A stretch of 39,265 nucleotides of DNA. Origin: Bacteroidaceae bacterium (GTDB lineage: Bacteria > Bacteroidota > Bacteroidia > Bacteroidales > Bacteroidaceae). This document shows, piece by piece, positions 8,159 to 16,614 of this stretch. The stretch covers positions 1 through 39,265 of the forward strand of contig JAFXVN010000011.1 in assembly GCA_017524545.1 (NCBI GenBank), in the 5' to 3' direction. The notes beneath the pieces are model-generated. The model searched no databases, was not told where the DNA came from, and saw nothing but the letters and a program-made list of their open reading frames with translations. Position numbers and translations under genes: made by a program. Numbering within the stretch: the first letter of the stretch is position 1; every line of letters begins with the position of its first letter.

Positions 8159-10450
8159 GTGAAATCCGTCAAGCGACATATCAGACTCCTGTTTCTGCTG
8201 CAGTTCCTCATTTTGGTGAGCGGATGCCGCACGTCGCGTTTCATCCCTGAAAATGGTTATCTGCTTACTGGCGCCACCATCAGCAGCGAAGGAAAGCATA
8301 TCAGCACAGAGGAATTGCAGGCATATATGCCCCAGAGACCTAACAACAAGTGGTTTTCCATCTTCAATGTTCCTCTCGGACTCTACAGTCTTTCCGGCAG
8401 GGACAGCACAAAGCGCTTTAACCGCTTCCTGCGTCGCATGGGCGAAGCACCTGTCATCTACGACCGCGAGCGTGCTGTGCAGGCCTGCGGCAACATGCAG
8501 CTTTGCATCCGCAACATGGGCTACCTGAATGCCGAAGTCCGCTTGCAGGAGAGGCCAAAGCGGAATCATATCCAAATCAACTACCACATCATTCCCCACG
8601 AACGCTATTATGTCCGCAACTTCTCGCTGAATGTCTTGGACGACTCCCTTCGCCATACGCTCGACAGCCTGGGCTACCAGCCAGCTCTTAAAAAGGAGGT
8701 TGAAAGGAGATACCTCCTGCTCCTGAGTGGAACGAAGAGCACGCCCTACAGCATCAATTCCCTTGATGCGGAGCGCAGCAGGCTCTACGGACTTCTGGTG
8801 GAGAATGGCTACTATAAGTTCAACAAGGACTATGTCCATTTTCGCGTTGACACTACCATTGGCCGCCATTTGGCGGACGTGGAGATGATTGTCCGGCGTC
8901 CTCAAGCGACCGAGGACAGCATCGATAACTTGCATCATCGCTACTACATCGGCAACATCAGCTATGAGTTCCCATCTGGAAAACAGTTCCTCCGCCAGAA
9001 GGTTTTGCACAATGCCATGGCCGTCAACACCGGGCAGCTCTACAAGGAAAGCGATATGCACGAGACCTACGCTCGCATGGCACGCCTCAGTGCTGTTATG
9101 GCGACGAATGTCCGCATTAACCCGAGAACGGATGGCAGTAATGTTCTGGATGTCGGTGTCTCTCTGACCCCTCACAGACCCAATTCCTTCAGCGCGGAGT
9201 TGGAGGGAACAAACTCGGCAGGTGACTTCGGTGCGGCATTGGCCCTAACCTATCAGAACCGCAACCTGTTCCGTGGCTCGGAACTGCTCAACGTCAAGCT
9301 TCGCGGTGCATTCGAGGCGGTCAAGGGATTGAGTGGCTATGCCGACCAGAACTTCATTGAGTACAGTATTGAGACAGGTATCACTTTTCCCGATTTCAAG
9401 CTTCCTTTCCTCCGCTCTGCATTCCGTCGCAATTCACAGGCCACGACAGAGGTCAATCTTGCCTTCGACTCGCAGGATCGCCCTGAGTTTCACCGTCGCG
9501 TGCTGACCGGCGTGCTCCGTTATCGCTGGTCGCGCATGAACCGCCAGTTGCAGCACCGCTTCGACCTGTTTAACCTCGATTATGTCTTCATGCCTTGGAT
9601 TAGCGACACGTTCCGCGATTTGTATCTCAGTGACCCGCAGAACCGCAATGCTATCCTAAAGTATAACTACGAGAACCTGTTCATTATGAACTGGAGTTAC
9701 CACTTCGCATATACCTCCAGACCCCTTGGCGCATCGGCTTCCAACTATGGCACCAATGCCTATATATTGCGACTTGGCATTGAGACAGCCGGCAACTTGC
9801 TCTACGCGGTCAGCAACGCGACAGGAGCCCATCGGCATGAAGACGGGCAATTCCGATATTTCGACATCAGCTATGCCCAGTATGCCAAGTTCGACTTCAG
9901 CTTCTGCAAGAGTTTCCTCATCAACAAGAACAACTCGGTGGCGCTTCATGCAGCCCTGGGCATCGCATTCCCTTATGGCAATTCCGACATCCTGCCCTAC
10001 GAAAAGCGCTACTTCAGCGGCGGTGCAAACAGTGTCCGTGGCTGGAGTGTCCGCGAGCTTGGTCCTGGCAGCTTCCGAGGCTCGGACGGCCTTATCGACT
10101 TCATCAATCAGACGGGCGACATCAAGCTCGACCTGAATGTCGAATATCGCACCCATCTCTTCTGGAAGTTGGATGGCGCAGCTTTCATCGACGCTGGCAA
10201 CATCTGGACTATCAGGGACTATAAAGACCAGCCAGGCGGGCAGTTCCGTTTCAGTGACTTTTGGAGGGACATCGCCGTTTCATACGGCCTTGGCCTTCGC
10301 TTGAACTTCAATTACTTTATTCTGAGATTCGATGGTGGCATGAAAGCCATACACCCTGCCTACACCGACAGCCGCAGACATTTCCCCATTGCACATCCCA
10401 AATTCAAGCGCGACTTCACTTTCCACTTTGCCGTTGGTATGCCCTTCTAA
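8159..10450 (+). CDS. tamL: Translocation and assembly module lipoprotein TamL (BamA/TamA superfamily)
   Basis: Outer-membrane protein of the Omp85 superfamily, thought in Bacteroidota to partner TamB in outer-membrane protein or lipid transport. The N-terminus has a lipoprotein signal (RLLFLLQFLILVSGC) with the acylated Cys directly after. POTRA-like repeats fill residues about 30-320 and a C-terminal surface-antigen barrel follows, with the motif RYFSGGANSVRGW and a final aromatic residue (GMPF). I place the start at GTG 8159 because the ATG at 8141 lies within the TATCTTTG promoter box; this gives 763 residues and perhaps a leaderless mRNA. Divergent from the TrmH gene; overlaps the glycosyltransferase stop by 4 bases. 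Confidence 0.92.
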   Translation: MKSVKRHIRLLFLLQFLILVSGCRTSRFIPENGYLLTGATISSEGKHISTEELQAYMPQRPNNKWFSIFNVPLGLYSLSGRDSTKRFNRFLRRMGEAPVIYDRERAVQACGNMQLCIRNMGYLNAEVRLQERPKRNHIQINYHIIPHERYYVRNFSLNVLDDSLRHTLDSLGYQPALKKEVERRYLLLLSGTKSTPYSINSLDAERSRLYGLLVENGYYKFNKDYVHFRVDTTIGRHLADVEMIVRRPQATEDSIDNLHHRYYIGNISYEFPSGKQFLRQKVLHNAMAVNTGQLYKESDMHETYARMARLSAVMATNVRINPRTDGSNVLDVGVSLTPHRPNSFSAELEGTNSAGDFGAALALTYQNRNLFRGSELLNVKLRGAFEAVKGLSGYADQNFIEYSIETGITFPDFKLPFLRSAFRRNSQATTEVNLAFDSQDRPEFHRRVLTGVLRYRWSRMNRQLQHRFDLFNLDYVFMPWISDTFRDLYLSDPQNRNAILKYNYENLFIMNWSYHFAYTSRPLGASASNYGTNAYILRLGIETAGNLLYAVSNATGAHRHEDGQFRYFDISYAQYAKFDFSFCKSFLINKNNSVALHAALGIAFPYGNSDILPYEKRYFSGGANSVRGWSVRELGPGSFRGSDGLIDFINQTGDIKLDLNVEYRTHLFWKLDGAAFIDAGNIWTIRDYKDQPGGQFRFSDFWRDIAVSYGLGLRLNFNYFILRFDGGMKAIHPAYTDSRRHFPIAHPKFKRDFTFHFAVGMPF

Positions 10451-11385
10451 CGAATGGAGGCATAGTAGCCGAGCTTGTAGAGGGAAAAGAGCATTTGCCG
10501 GGGATGCCTTCCGAGCAGATTGGCTCGCAAGAGCGGCTTAAATATAATAAATAATGTACGCGCGAAGCCAAGCAGATGCCAACGCTTCAGGCGCAGAGCC
10601 AGTACAGAAATGCGGGCATTCTGTTGCAGTTCATAGTCCATTGAGGCAAGAGAGCGTAGGGCTGTCTCTGTCTTTTCCAAATACACATCGGCATCCTCAA
10701 GCCCGAGGTGCGTCAGTTTGTTTTCGATGTGAAGTATGGGGATGCCGCGCCGTTTAAGCTCCAAGCCGAAGAGCGTGTCCTCGTGACCATATTCATGCAG
10801 GTGTTCGTCGAAGCAGATGGAAAGAAATGTGTTGCGCAGGATGAGGAAATTGAAGGTGGTGAATTGTGCGTAAGCGAAGCGGCGGCGATGTTCGAGTGTC
10901 AGGCGTTTCTCAGCTGCCACCTCGTAGTCGTAGCGCAACCGGGCCTCTGGCCTGGGGCATTGAGGCAGATTGCCTGTGCCTCCGCAGATAACATTGACCA
11001 TTGACCATTGACCATTGACCATTATACCATCGCCATTATCGGCTATGCTATCAGAAGCGCTACAATGGTCTATGGCATCAAGATAATTCTTGATGAACGA
11101 CGGGCTGCACACTTCTGCGTCGGCATCAATGAAGAGCAGCCAGTCGCCTTTTGCTTCTCGGGCGAGGGCATTGCGGATGGCTGCCCGTCCCAGGTTGTGG
11201 TCGGGGCGGAAGATGCGGCATCCCGTTAGGCTGGTAATTTCGTTGTTCTTGCAGATGATGTCCACGTCCGTCGAGCAGTCGTCGCCCACGATGAGTTCGC
11301 CATCCTGTGGAAGCTGTTGCTGCAGCTGGCGCACAAGGCGGCTGCAGTCGTAGTTGAATGTCGGGACAAGGACGGAAAGTTTCAT
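10447..11385 (-). CDS. Family 2 glycosyltransferase
   Basis: Likely transfers a sugar from a nucleotide donor to a cell-surface glycan. It has a GT-A fold N-terminus (MKLSVLVPTFNYDCSRLV), the nucleotide-binding stretch GELIVGDDCSTD, the metal-binding DxD in LLFIDADAEV, and a later YGHEDTLFGLELKRRG, where the ED pair is the usual catalytic-base region. The C-terminal 60 residues are basic and hydrophobic, suggesting membrane association. ATG 11385 is preferred to the GTG six bases upstream. Last gene of a probable ssb-gldE-GT run (20-base gap to gldE). The middle contains four tandem copies of a 7-base unit (10993-11020) encoding MVNGQWSMVN, a frame-sensitive repeat. Confidence 0.9.
   Translation of the reverse strand: MKLSVLVPTFNYDCSRLVRQLQQQLPQDGELIVGDDCSTDVDIICKNNEITSLTGCRIFRPDHNLGRAAIRNALAREAKGDWLLFIDADAEVCSPSFIKNYLDAIDHCSASDSIADNGDGIMVNGQWSMVNVICGGTGNLPQCPRPEARLRYDYEVAAEKRLTLEHRRRFAYAQFTTFNFLILRNTFLSICFDEHLHEYGHEDTLFGLELKRRGIPILHIENKLTHLGLEDADVYLEKTETALRSLASMDYELQQNARISVLALRLKRWHLLGFARTLFIIFKPLLRANLLGRHPRQMLFSLYKLGYYASIR
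10993..11020. repeat. 4 x 7-base tandem repeat inside the glycosyltransferase
   Basis: Four exact copies of ATTGACC, continued by a partial copy. Because 7 is not a multiple of 3, one unit more or less would truncate the protein, as in phase-variable contingency loci. Confidence 0.9.
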
Positions 11386-11405
11386 GGACACTCGAATGTG
11401 GAAGG

Positions 11406-12713
11406 CTATTCTTCGTTGTGGACAATAACCTTTACTTTGACAATGCGGCGCTGGTCAACCTCCAGCACATCGAAGGTGAAGCGCTTGTACTCGATGCGCT
11501 CGCCTTGGATGGGGAACTCTCCCTTGATTTCGAGCAGCAATCCTGCCAGTGTTTCCGCTTCGCCCTCGACGGTCTCAAAGTACTCGTCGTCGAAGCCGAG
11601 TATCTTTGTGAAGTCCGACATAAGCGTCTTGGCTTCAAAGATGTAGGTGTTCTGGTTGAGGCGCTGGTAGGGCTTCTCCTCGTCGTCGTATTCATCGTTT
11701 ATCTCGCCCACGATTTCCTCCAGAATGTCCTCCATCGTCACGATGCCACTGGTGCCGCCGAACTCATCGACCACAATGGCAATGTGCACCTTGTTTGCCT
11801 GGAAGTCGCGCAGCAGGTCATCGACCATCTTTGTTTCTGGTACAAAATAAGCGGGGCGAATCAGGGTCTGCCAGCGGAAGCCTTGGGGCTTGCCGAGATG
11901 TGGCAGGAGGTCCTTGATGTAGAGCACGCCCTTGATGTTGTCCTGCGTGCCTTGATAGACGGGGATGCGGCTGTAGTTGTTGGCAACAATGCACGCGAGG
12001 ACATCGCTGAACGAAGCCTTGATGTCGAGGTCAACAATATCCACGCGACTTGTCATAATCTCTTTGGCCATCTCGCCGCCAAAGCGTATGATACCCTTCA
12101 GCATACCAGCCTCCTCGGCAATGTCCTTCTTGTCTGTCAGCTCCATAGCCTTTTCGAGGTCATCGACGGTCAGCATCTCTGCCTCGTGGTTTGCGAACCG
12201 CCTTGTGATGACGTTACTGCGGATGAGCAGCTTGCTCAACGGCCAAAACACTCTCCTGAGAACTTGGAGGGTTGGTGCGGCAAAACGGCAAAAGGCGAGT
12301 GCATGTTGGGCGCTGTATATCTTGGGAATCACCTCTCCGAAAAGCAGGAGCAGGAAGGTGAGCAGCACCGTCATAACGAGGAACTCCAGCCACTTGGCCT
12401 GACCGAAGTCGATGGTCTTGTCGAAGCAGAAATATAGGATAATGATGACAGCCACATTCACCAGATTGTTGCTGATGAGGATGGTGGCCAGCAACTGTTC
12501 GCTGTCGTCGAGCAGAGAGGCGACCTTTTCATCTCTGGGGTGCTTTGCTTCGTCTATGGCGTTTCTGTCTGTCGGTTTGAGGCTGAAGAAAGCAATCTCG
12601 CTGGCAGAGATGAAGCCCGAGCACAGCAGCAGAACAAGGACGATGCCGAAAGCTACCCATACGCCAATCGTCGGCATGTTGAGGCTAACCTCGGAAACTA
12701 TTTCATTAAACAT
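11406..12713 (-). CDS. gldE: GldE-like CNNM/CBS-domain membrane protein
   Basis: Integral membrane protein of the CNNM/HlyC-CorC family, named GldE in Bacteroidota where it was tied to gliding and type IX secretion. Order: hydrophobic DUF21/CNNM region (about residues 12-190) with FISASEIAFFSL and LLLFGEVIPKIY, a CBS pair (EIMTSRVDIVDLD and IAIVVDEFGGTSGIVTMEDILEEIVGEI), and a C-terminal transporter-associated CorC_HlyC domain. I chose ATG 12713 (MFNEIV...); a 7-residue upstream extension is possible. It follows ssb after 120 bases; the ssb-gldE pair is common in this phylum. The function could be divalent-cation transport instead. Confidence 0.9.
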   Translation of the reverse strand: MFNEIVSEVSLNMPTIGVWVAFGIVLVLLLCSGFISASEIAFFSLKPTDRNAIDEAKHPRDEKVASLLDDSEQLLATILISNNLVNVAVIIILYFCFDKTIDFGQAKWLEFLVMTVLLTFLLLLFGEVIPKIYSAQHALAFCRFAAPTLQVLRRVFWPLSKLLIRSNVITRRFANHEAEMLTVDDLEKAMELTDKKDIAEEAGMLKGIIRFGGEMAKEIMTSRVDIVDLDIKASFSDVLACIVANNYSRIPVYQGTQDNIKGVLYIKDLLPHLGKPQGFRWQTLIRPAYFVPETKMVDDLLRDFQANKVHIAIVVDEFGGTSGIVTMEDILEEIVGEINDEYDDEEKPYQRLNQNTYIFEAKTLMSDFTKILGFDDEYFETVEGEAETLAGLLLEIKGEFPIQGERIEYKRFTFDVLEVDQRRIVKVKVIVHNEE

Positions 12714-12728
12714 ATTATATATATATGA

Positions 12729-12763
12729 AACCACGGATTGAGCGGATTGAACGGATTAAGGTA
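12729..12763. repeat. Degenerate 9-10 base repeat array (CGGATTGAG units)
   Basis: ACCACGGATTGAGCGGATTG followed by AACGGATTAAG: three to four CGGATT units, a drifted relative of the CACGAATT array at 4209-4294. It lies in the ssb-gldE gap. Confidence 0.5.
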
Positions 12764-12833
12764 TCCTGAATTGCTTTCGGATTAAGCAGATTTTCGCTTG
12801 ATATCAATCCATGGTTGTATGTAAATCAAGGTT

Positions 12834-13178
12834 TCATTCTTCACTCTTTGTCTTTGGCGTGAGCATCTCCATCGACTCTGCCCAGATTTCGACGACGTTG
12901 TGCCTTATGCCGTTGCGGTCGTCGTAGCTGCGCGAGTGTATCTGCCCTTCTATGAAGAGCTTGTCGCCTTTGTGCACATAATTCTCTACTATCTCCGCAA
13001 GCCTGCGCCAAAGCACGACATTGTGCCATTCGGTGCGGTCAGGCACTTCTGTCCCGTTCTGTAGCTTGTAGCCGCGCTCTGTGGTGGCAAGCCTGAGACT
13101 TGCCACGCAGACACCTTGGTCAATGTACTTCACCTCTGGCTCCGCACCGACGTTGCCTATCAGCATCACTTTGTTCAT
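12834..13178 (-). CDS. ssb: Single-stranded DNA-binding protein
   Basis: Binds single-stranded DNA during replication and repair through one OB fold. The 114 residues start MNKVMLIGNVGAEPEVKY and contain the core strands VASLRLATTERG, DRTEWHNVVLWRRLAEIVENYV and KGDKLFIEGQIHSRSYDD, all typical of SSB. It is a short form: the fold is followed by only a few residues and lacks the usual acidic DDDIPF tip that recruits partner proteins (the end is TPKTKSEE). This may be a second, specialised SSB. The leader contains a G-rich hairpin repeat 36-66 bases upstream of the ATG. Confidence 0.95.
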   Translation of the reverse strand: MNKVMLIGNVGAEPEVKYIDQGVCVASLRLATTERGYKLQNGTEVPDRTEWHNVVLWRRLAEIVENYVHKGDKLFIEGQIHSRSYDDRNGIRHNVVEIWAESMEMLTPKTKSEE

Positions 13179-13211
13179 CTTTCATTTACCATTTAATCAT
13201 TTACCATTTCC

Positions 13212-13242
13212 CCCCTCCTTCGGAGGGGTTAGGGGAGGCTGT
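13212..13242. repeat. G-rich palindromic repeat in the ssb leader
   Basis: Hairpin core CCCCTCCTTCGGAGGGG plus TTAGGGGAGGCTGT; 27 of 31 bases match the copy inside uvrB. It lies between the probable ssb -7 box (TACATTTG on the minus strand, 13257-13264) and the ATG, so it would be transcribed in the 5' leader. Confidence 0.8.
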
Positions 13243-13308
13243 TACTATTTGTTGTGCAAATGTACAAAGAAAATAAGAAATGAGAAAGAAGAATTGAGAA
13301 TTATTTCG

Positions 13309-13316
13309 TAACTTTG
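13309..13316 (+). promoter_or_regulatory. -7 box of the endonuclease/phosphatase gene
   Basis: TAACTTTG preceded by TTATTTCG, the same extended context seen on the minus strand in the two divergent cassettes. It ends 21 bases before the ATG at 13338. Confidence 0.6.
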
Positions 13317-13337
13317 TGCTCATAAACTCATAAAACT

Positions 13338-14240
13338 ATGAAACATTTTATATTAGCACTTGCATTGCTTCTTCCTTGTTTGCTTTCAGGGAAGAAAGTC
13401 TCCCCTTTAATGGGAGATTTAGAAGGGTCCTGTCAAATCCGTTGGTGTACCTTCAACATCCGTCTGCAAAATGATGGTGATGAGAAAGCGGGTGTCGGCT
13501 GGAGCGTTCGCAAAGACCGAGTGGCGAATTATATCAAGGGAAAGCACATCGACATCATCGGTATGCAGGAAGTCTTGCACCAGCAGCTTCAGGATTTGCT
13601 CGAGCGTCTGCCAGAATATGATTACGTCGGAGTGGGGCGTACGGACGGCAAGACGAAGGGAGAGTACTCGCCAGTCTTCTTCCTCAAAGAGAAGTTCGAG
13701 GTTCTGGAGAAGGGCAATTTCTGGCTGAGTGAGACACCCGACGTGCCAGGCTCTGTCGGGTGGGACGCAGCATTGGAGCGTATCGCCAGCTATGCAAAGC
13801 TCCGTGATAAGGCCACGGGCAAGATATTCATGGCTGTCAACACGCACTTCGACCACGTTGGCGTAGTGGCTCGCCGCGAGAGTGCGAAGCTTATCATGCG
13901 GAAGATACAGGAGATTGTCGGCGATCGTCCTGCCGTCGTGACAGGCGACTTCAACGTCACCGAGGATGACGAAGCCTACGCCACAATGACTGCAAGCCAA
14001 ATTGTAAATAGTAAATCGTCAAATTGTAAATTCCTTGATGCTTACCACATGACGCCCAATCATACCGGCACCACCTATACTTTCCATAACTTCTGCCACA
14101 TCCCGCCGCTCAAGTGCGAGAAGATTGACTTCATCTTCATCACGCCAGGCATTAAGGTGAATCACTCTCATATTGAGGTTCCCAACCCCCAAGCTCTGCC
14201 CTCCGACCACAACCCCCATTGGGCGGACCTGGAGTTCTAA
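13338..14240 (+). CDS. Secreted endonuclease/exonuclease/phosphatase family protein
   Basis: Mg-dependent phosphodiesterase fold (DNase I/EEP family). Signal peptide MKHFILALALLLPCLLS is followed by CTFNIRLQND (motif I Asn), IIGMQEVLHQQL (catalytic Glu), NTHFDHVGVVARRESAKLI, VVTGDFNVTEDD (Asp/Asn) and LPSDHNPHWADLEF (catalytic His). All active-site motifs are intact, so it should be an active exported enzyme; Bacteroidales often carry such proteins, substrate unknown. Two segments look repeat-derived: SPLMGDLEG just after the signal peptide (G-rich hairpin TCTCCCCTTTAATGGGAGA) and IVNSKSSNCKF near residue 225, which contains the exact 19-mer also found in the dnaN leader. Confidence 0.9.
   Translation: MKHFILALALLLPCLLSGKKVSPLMGDLEGSCQIRWCTFNIRLQNDGDEKAGVGWSVRKDRVANYIKGKHIDIIGMQEVLHQQLQDLLERLPEYDYVGVGRTDGKTKGEYSPVFFLKEKFEVLEKGNFWLSETPDVPGSVGWDAALERIASYAKLRDKATGKIFMAVNTHFDHVGVVARRESAKLIMRKIQEIVGDRPAVVTGDFNVTEDDEAYATMTASQIVNSKSSNCKFLDAYHMTPNHTGTTYTFHNFCHIPPLKCEKIDFIFITPGIKVNHSHIEVPNPQALPSDHNPHWADLEF
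13397..13430. repeat. G-rich hairpin repeat inside the endonuclease gene
   Basis: TCTCCCCTTTAATGGGAGA followed by TTTAGAAGGG, read in frame as VSPLMGDLEG between the signal peptide and the catalytic domain. Same style as the uvrB and ssb copies. Confidence 0.55.
14006..14024 (+). repeat. 19-base repeat, copy 2 (inside coding sequence)
   Basis: Exact copy of the dnaN-leader 19-mer, read in frame here as part of IVNSKSSNCKF between the catalytic GDFN motif and the final H motif of the endonuclease/phosphatase. Confidence 0.8.
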
Positions 14241-14318
14241 GGCGCTTCCTCCTCGCCACTGGTGGGAATTCGCAACTAACTTTTCCACACATTAGCATTT
14301 AGTTTCACAAAAATGTTG

Positions 14319-14326
14319 TATCTTTG
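14319..14326 (+). promoter_or_regulatory. -7 box of the 48-aa/DUF6169 pair
   Basis: TATCTTTG within TGTTGTATCTTTGC, the same 14-mer found in both divergent cassettes. It lies 38 bases before the first ATG of the pair. Confidence 0.65.
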
Positions 14327-14364
14327 CAAGCAGAAATCATTTTAACACAAGAAAGGACACGATT

Positions 14365-14511
14365 ATGGTATCACCAGCTTACAAGAATCGGACACGCGAT
14401 GAAGTCATTGCTGCATTCCGTGAATCAATCCGCAAGAAACACGAGTGGCAGAAACAGGCAAGAGAAGACATCAGGAGAATTCGTGAAGAGCGCAGACAAT
14501 TAGCGTTGTAA
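14365..14511 (+). CDS. Small basic protein, partner of DUF6169
   Basis: A 48-residue ORF (MVSPAYKNRTRDEVIAAFRE...) rich in Arg, Lys and Glu and predicted almost wholly helical (ESIRKKHEWQKQAREDIRRI). It has its own -7 box upstream, and the next gene starts 3 bases after its stop, which strongly suggests a coupled two-gene unit. I recall similar small helical proteins before DUF6169 genes in other Bacteroidales, but the function is unknown. A toxin-antitoxin-like or regulatory pair is possible; nothing here proves it. Confidence 0.7.
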   Translation: MVSPAYKNRTRDEVIAAFRESIRKKHEWQKQAREDIRRIREERRQLAL

Positions 14512-14514
14512 CTT

Positions 14515-14979
14515 ATGAAATCGCTTGATTTGACCCGTATCAATCGCCTCGCACCCTATAAGGTTTGGACAGATGACGAGCGAAACTATTATGTTGAAAC
14601 CAGCAGAGGACAAATCTTCGTGATTGGTTTCATGGACGATTATTCCATTTGGGATAAAGGTGCATACCAATTTACTATCACCAATCGGAGTAAGCAACCC
14701 TCACCGCTCGATTTGAAACTCCGTGCGACGATTCTGTGCATCGTCGAGGCTTTCTTTACGGCCAACCCCGACATTCTGCTTTATATATGCGAGACGGGCG
14801 ACGGGAAGCAAGCTTTCCGCAGCCGTTTGTTTGTTCGCTGGTTCAATACTTACTCGGCTCGCGATACCTATGTCATGGAGACTGCCGAAGTGCCGGATGG
14901 ACATGGAGCGGCGACCTGCAAGGGCGGCGCGAGATGGCGACATAAGGCTTTCCCTGCCAGCGGTGCGGGGAGAGCTTGA
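14515..14979 (+). CDS. DUF6169 family protein
   Basis: A 154-residue protein whose residues 1-112 show the DUF6169 pattern: YKVWTDDERNYYVETSRGQ, VIGFMDDYS, AYQFTITNRSKQPSPLDLK, LLYICETGDGKQAFRSRLF and VRWFNTYS. The last 30 residues (DGHGAATCKGGARWRHKAFP) are low-complexity and unlike my memory of the family, whose C-terminus is more hydrophobic. A frameshift or replaced 3' end is therefore likely, although no other frame clearly restores it. No signal peptide or membrane segment. Function unknown; see the 48-aa gene directly upstream. Confidence 0.75.
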   Translation: MKSLDLTRINRLAPYKVWTDDERNYYVETSRGQIFVIGFMDDYSIWDKGAYQFTITNRSKQPSPLDLKLRATILCIVEAFFTANPDILLYICETGDGKQAFRSRLFVRWFNTYSARDTYVMETAEVPDGHGAATCKGGARWRHKAFPASGAGRA

Positions 14980-15084
14980 TTGTTTTTGTTCCTTATGAAG
15001 GAGTTTCCAAAGCAGACAGCAATATAAACTCATTAACCGGCAAACAAACCGCAGTCATTATAATTTGATTAAAATAAATTGAAC

Positions 15085-16592
15085 ATGAAAAACCCACTTC
15101 TTTTGCTTGCCGTCCTGCTGTGCATAAGCACGGTGGGCTGGGCGCAGGCCTCTGACCAGTTTGTGCCTGTCAGCGAGTCCTACAGCATTGCCGACAACGA
15201 GCCTGCACCTGTGCATCCTGTTCCGAGCGAACGCCAGCTGCTGTGGCAGGAGACGGAGTTCTATGCCTTCTTCCATTTCGGCATGAACACCTTCACCAAT
15301 TCCGAATGGGGGAATGGCGCAGAGGCCGAGTCGAAATTTGCTCCGAAGAAACTGCCCAACCCCAGGCAATGGCTCACAGCCGTAAAAGCGGCAGGCATGA
15401 AAGGCGGCATTGCGGTGGTCAAGCACCACGACGGCTTCTCCATCTTCTGCTGATAGCCCTCACCACACACAGCGTTGTGAATGCCGGTAATGAGTACGGA
15501 CGCAACACGAACATCCCAGCCGACTTTGCTGCTGCTGCCCGCGAACTTGACATGAAGTACGGTTTCTATGTATCGCCTTGGGATTTGAACAGCAAGTATT
15601 GGGGTGACGGCACGAGCGACTACGTCAACAAGGTATTCCTGCCACAGTGCCTTGAACTGGCACAATATGGAAGCGACCAGTTTGAGATGTGGTTTGATGG
15701 AGCAACGGGTGGCGACCACGCGGGCTACTACGGAGGCGCCAATACGACGCGCACCATCCCCAATGCCGCAACATACTACGACATCCCCAATCTGCGCGAC
15801 ACCGTGCACGCCATCGCTCCTAACTGCGTGATGTGGGGTGTGGGCGACGAAGCCCGCTGGATTGGAAACGAGGCTGGATGGGCTGGCGAAACAAACTGGT
15901 CTATGGGCTGGGGCGAAAGCGGAAACATGTACGCCTGGAAATGGAAAGCTGGCGAAAGCGATGCCAAAGCCACCGACAAAGGCTGGTTCTGGCATAGCGG
16001 CGAGAGTCCAAAGTCGGCAAGCGCACTCTTCAAGATATACCTTGAAACTGTAGGTCGCAACGCCACCCTCATCCTCAACTTCCCGCCCGACCAAAACGGC
16101 GAACTGCCCTCGGCTGACGTGACAGTTCTGAAACAACTCGGAACACTTATCAATAACCGTCTGACGAACGACAAAGCCAAGACAGCCACCCGCATCACGG
16201 CCTCGGCCACACGTGCGGCAGGAGCGGCACGCAGCTATGACATCAGCAACGTGACGGACGACGACAAGGACACCTATTGGGCTACCGATGATGGCGACCT
16301 CTCTGCCAGCATCACGCTGGAATGGGAAGAGGAGCAGTCGCTCTATTATGTCATGCTGATGGAATACATCAAATTGGGACAGCGCGTGAAAAGCTTCACC
16401 ATCGAAACCAGTCTGGACGGTCAGACCTGGACGAAGCGTGCCACTGGCTCGACGACGACAATCGGCTACAAGCGCATCGTTCCCCTTGGTGGAAGCACAT
16501 CTTCATATACGGCTGTGAAGGCAAAGTACCTGCGCATCACCATCGACGATGCAAGAGGCTGCCCCACGCTTCATACACTCTCAGTTTTCTAA
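15085..16592 (+). pseudogene. GH29 alpha-L-fucosidase, interrupted by a frameshift
   Basis: Exported fucosidase of glycoside hydrolase family 29 that would remove fucose from host or plant glycans. The first frame (15085-15453) gives a signal peptide and FYAFFHFGMNTFTNSEWG up to KHHDGFSIF, then stops. The second frame carries on from about 15450 with AGNEYGRNTNIPADFAAAAR, the nucleophile motif FEMWFDGA, and a C-terminal discoidin/CBM32-like domain (about 100 residues ending in LHTLSVF). The frames differ by one missing base around 15436-15455. The halves match one continuous protein, so this is either a recent inactivating frameshift or a sequence error. The large secreted protein follows 22 bases later. 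Confidence 0.88.
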
Positions 16593-16614
16593 CCCCATAA
16601 ATATCTTCTGAATC

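Noticed and set aside
15436-15455. Programmed -1 frameshift in the fucosidase
   Set aside because: No X-XXY-YYZ slippery heptamer and no strong downstream stem; a mutation or sequence error is simpler.
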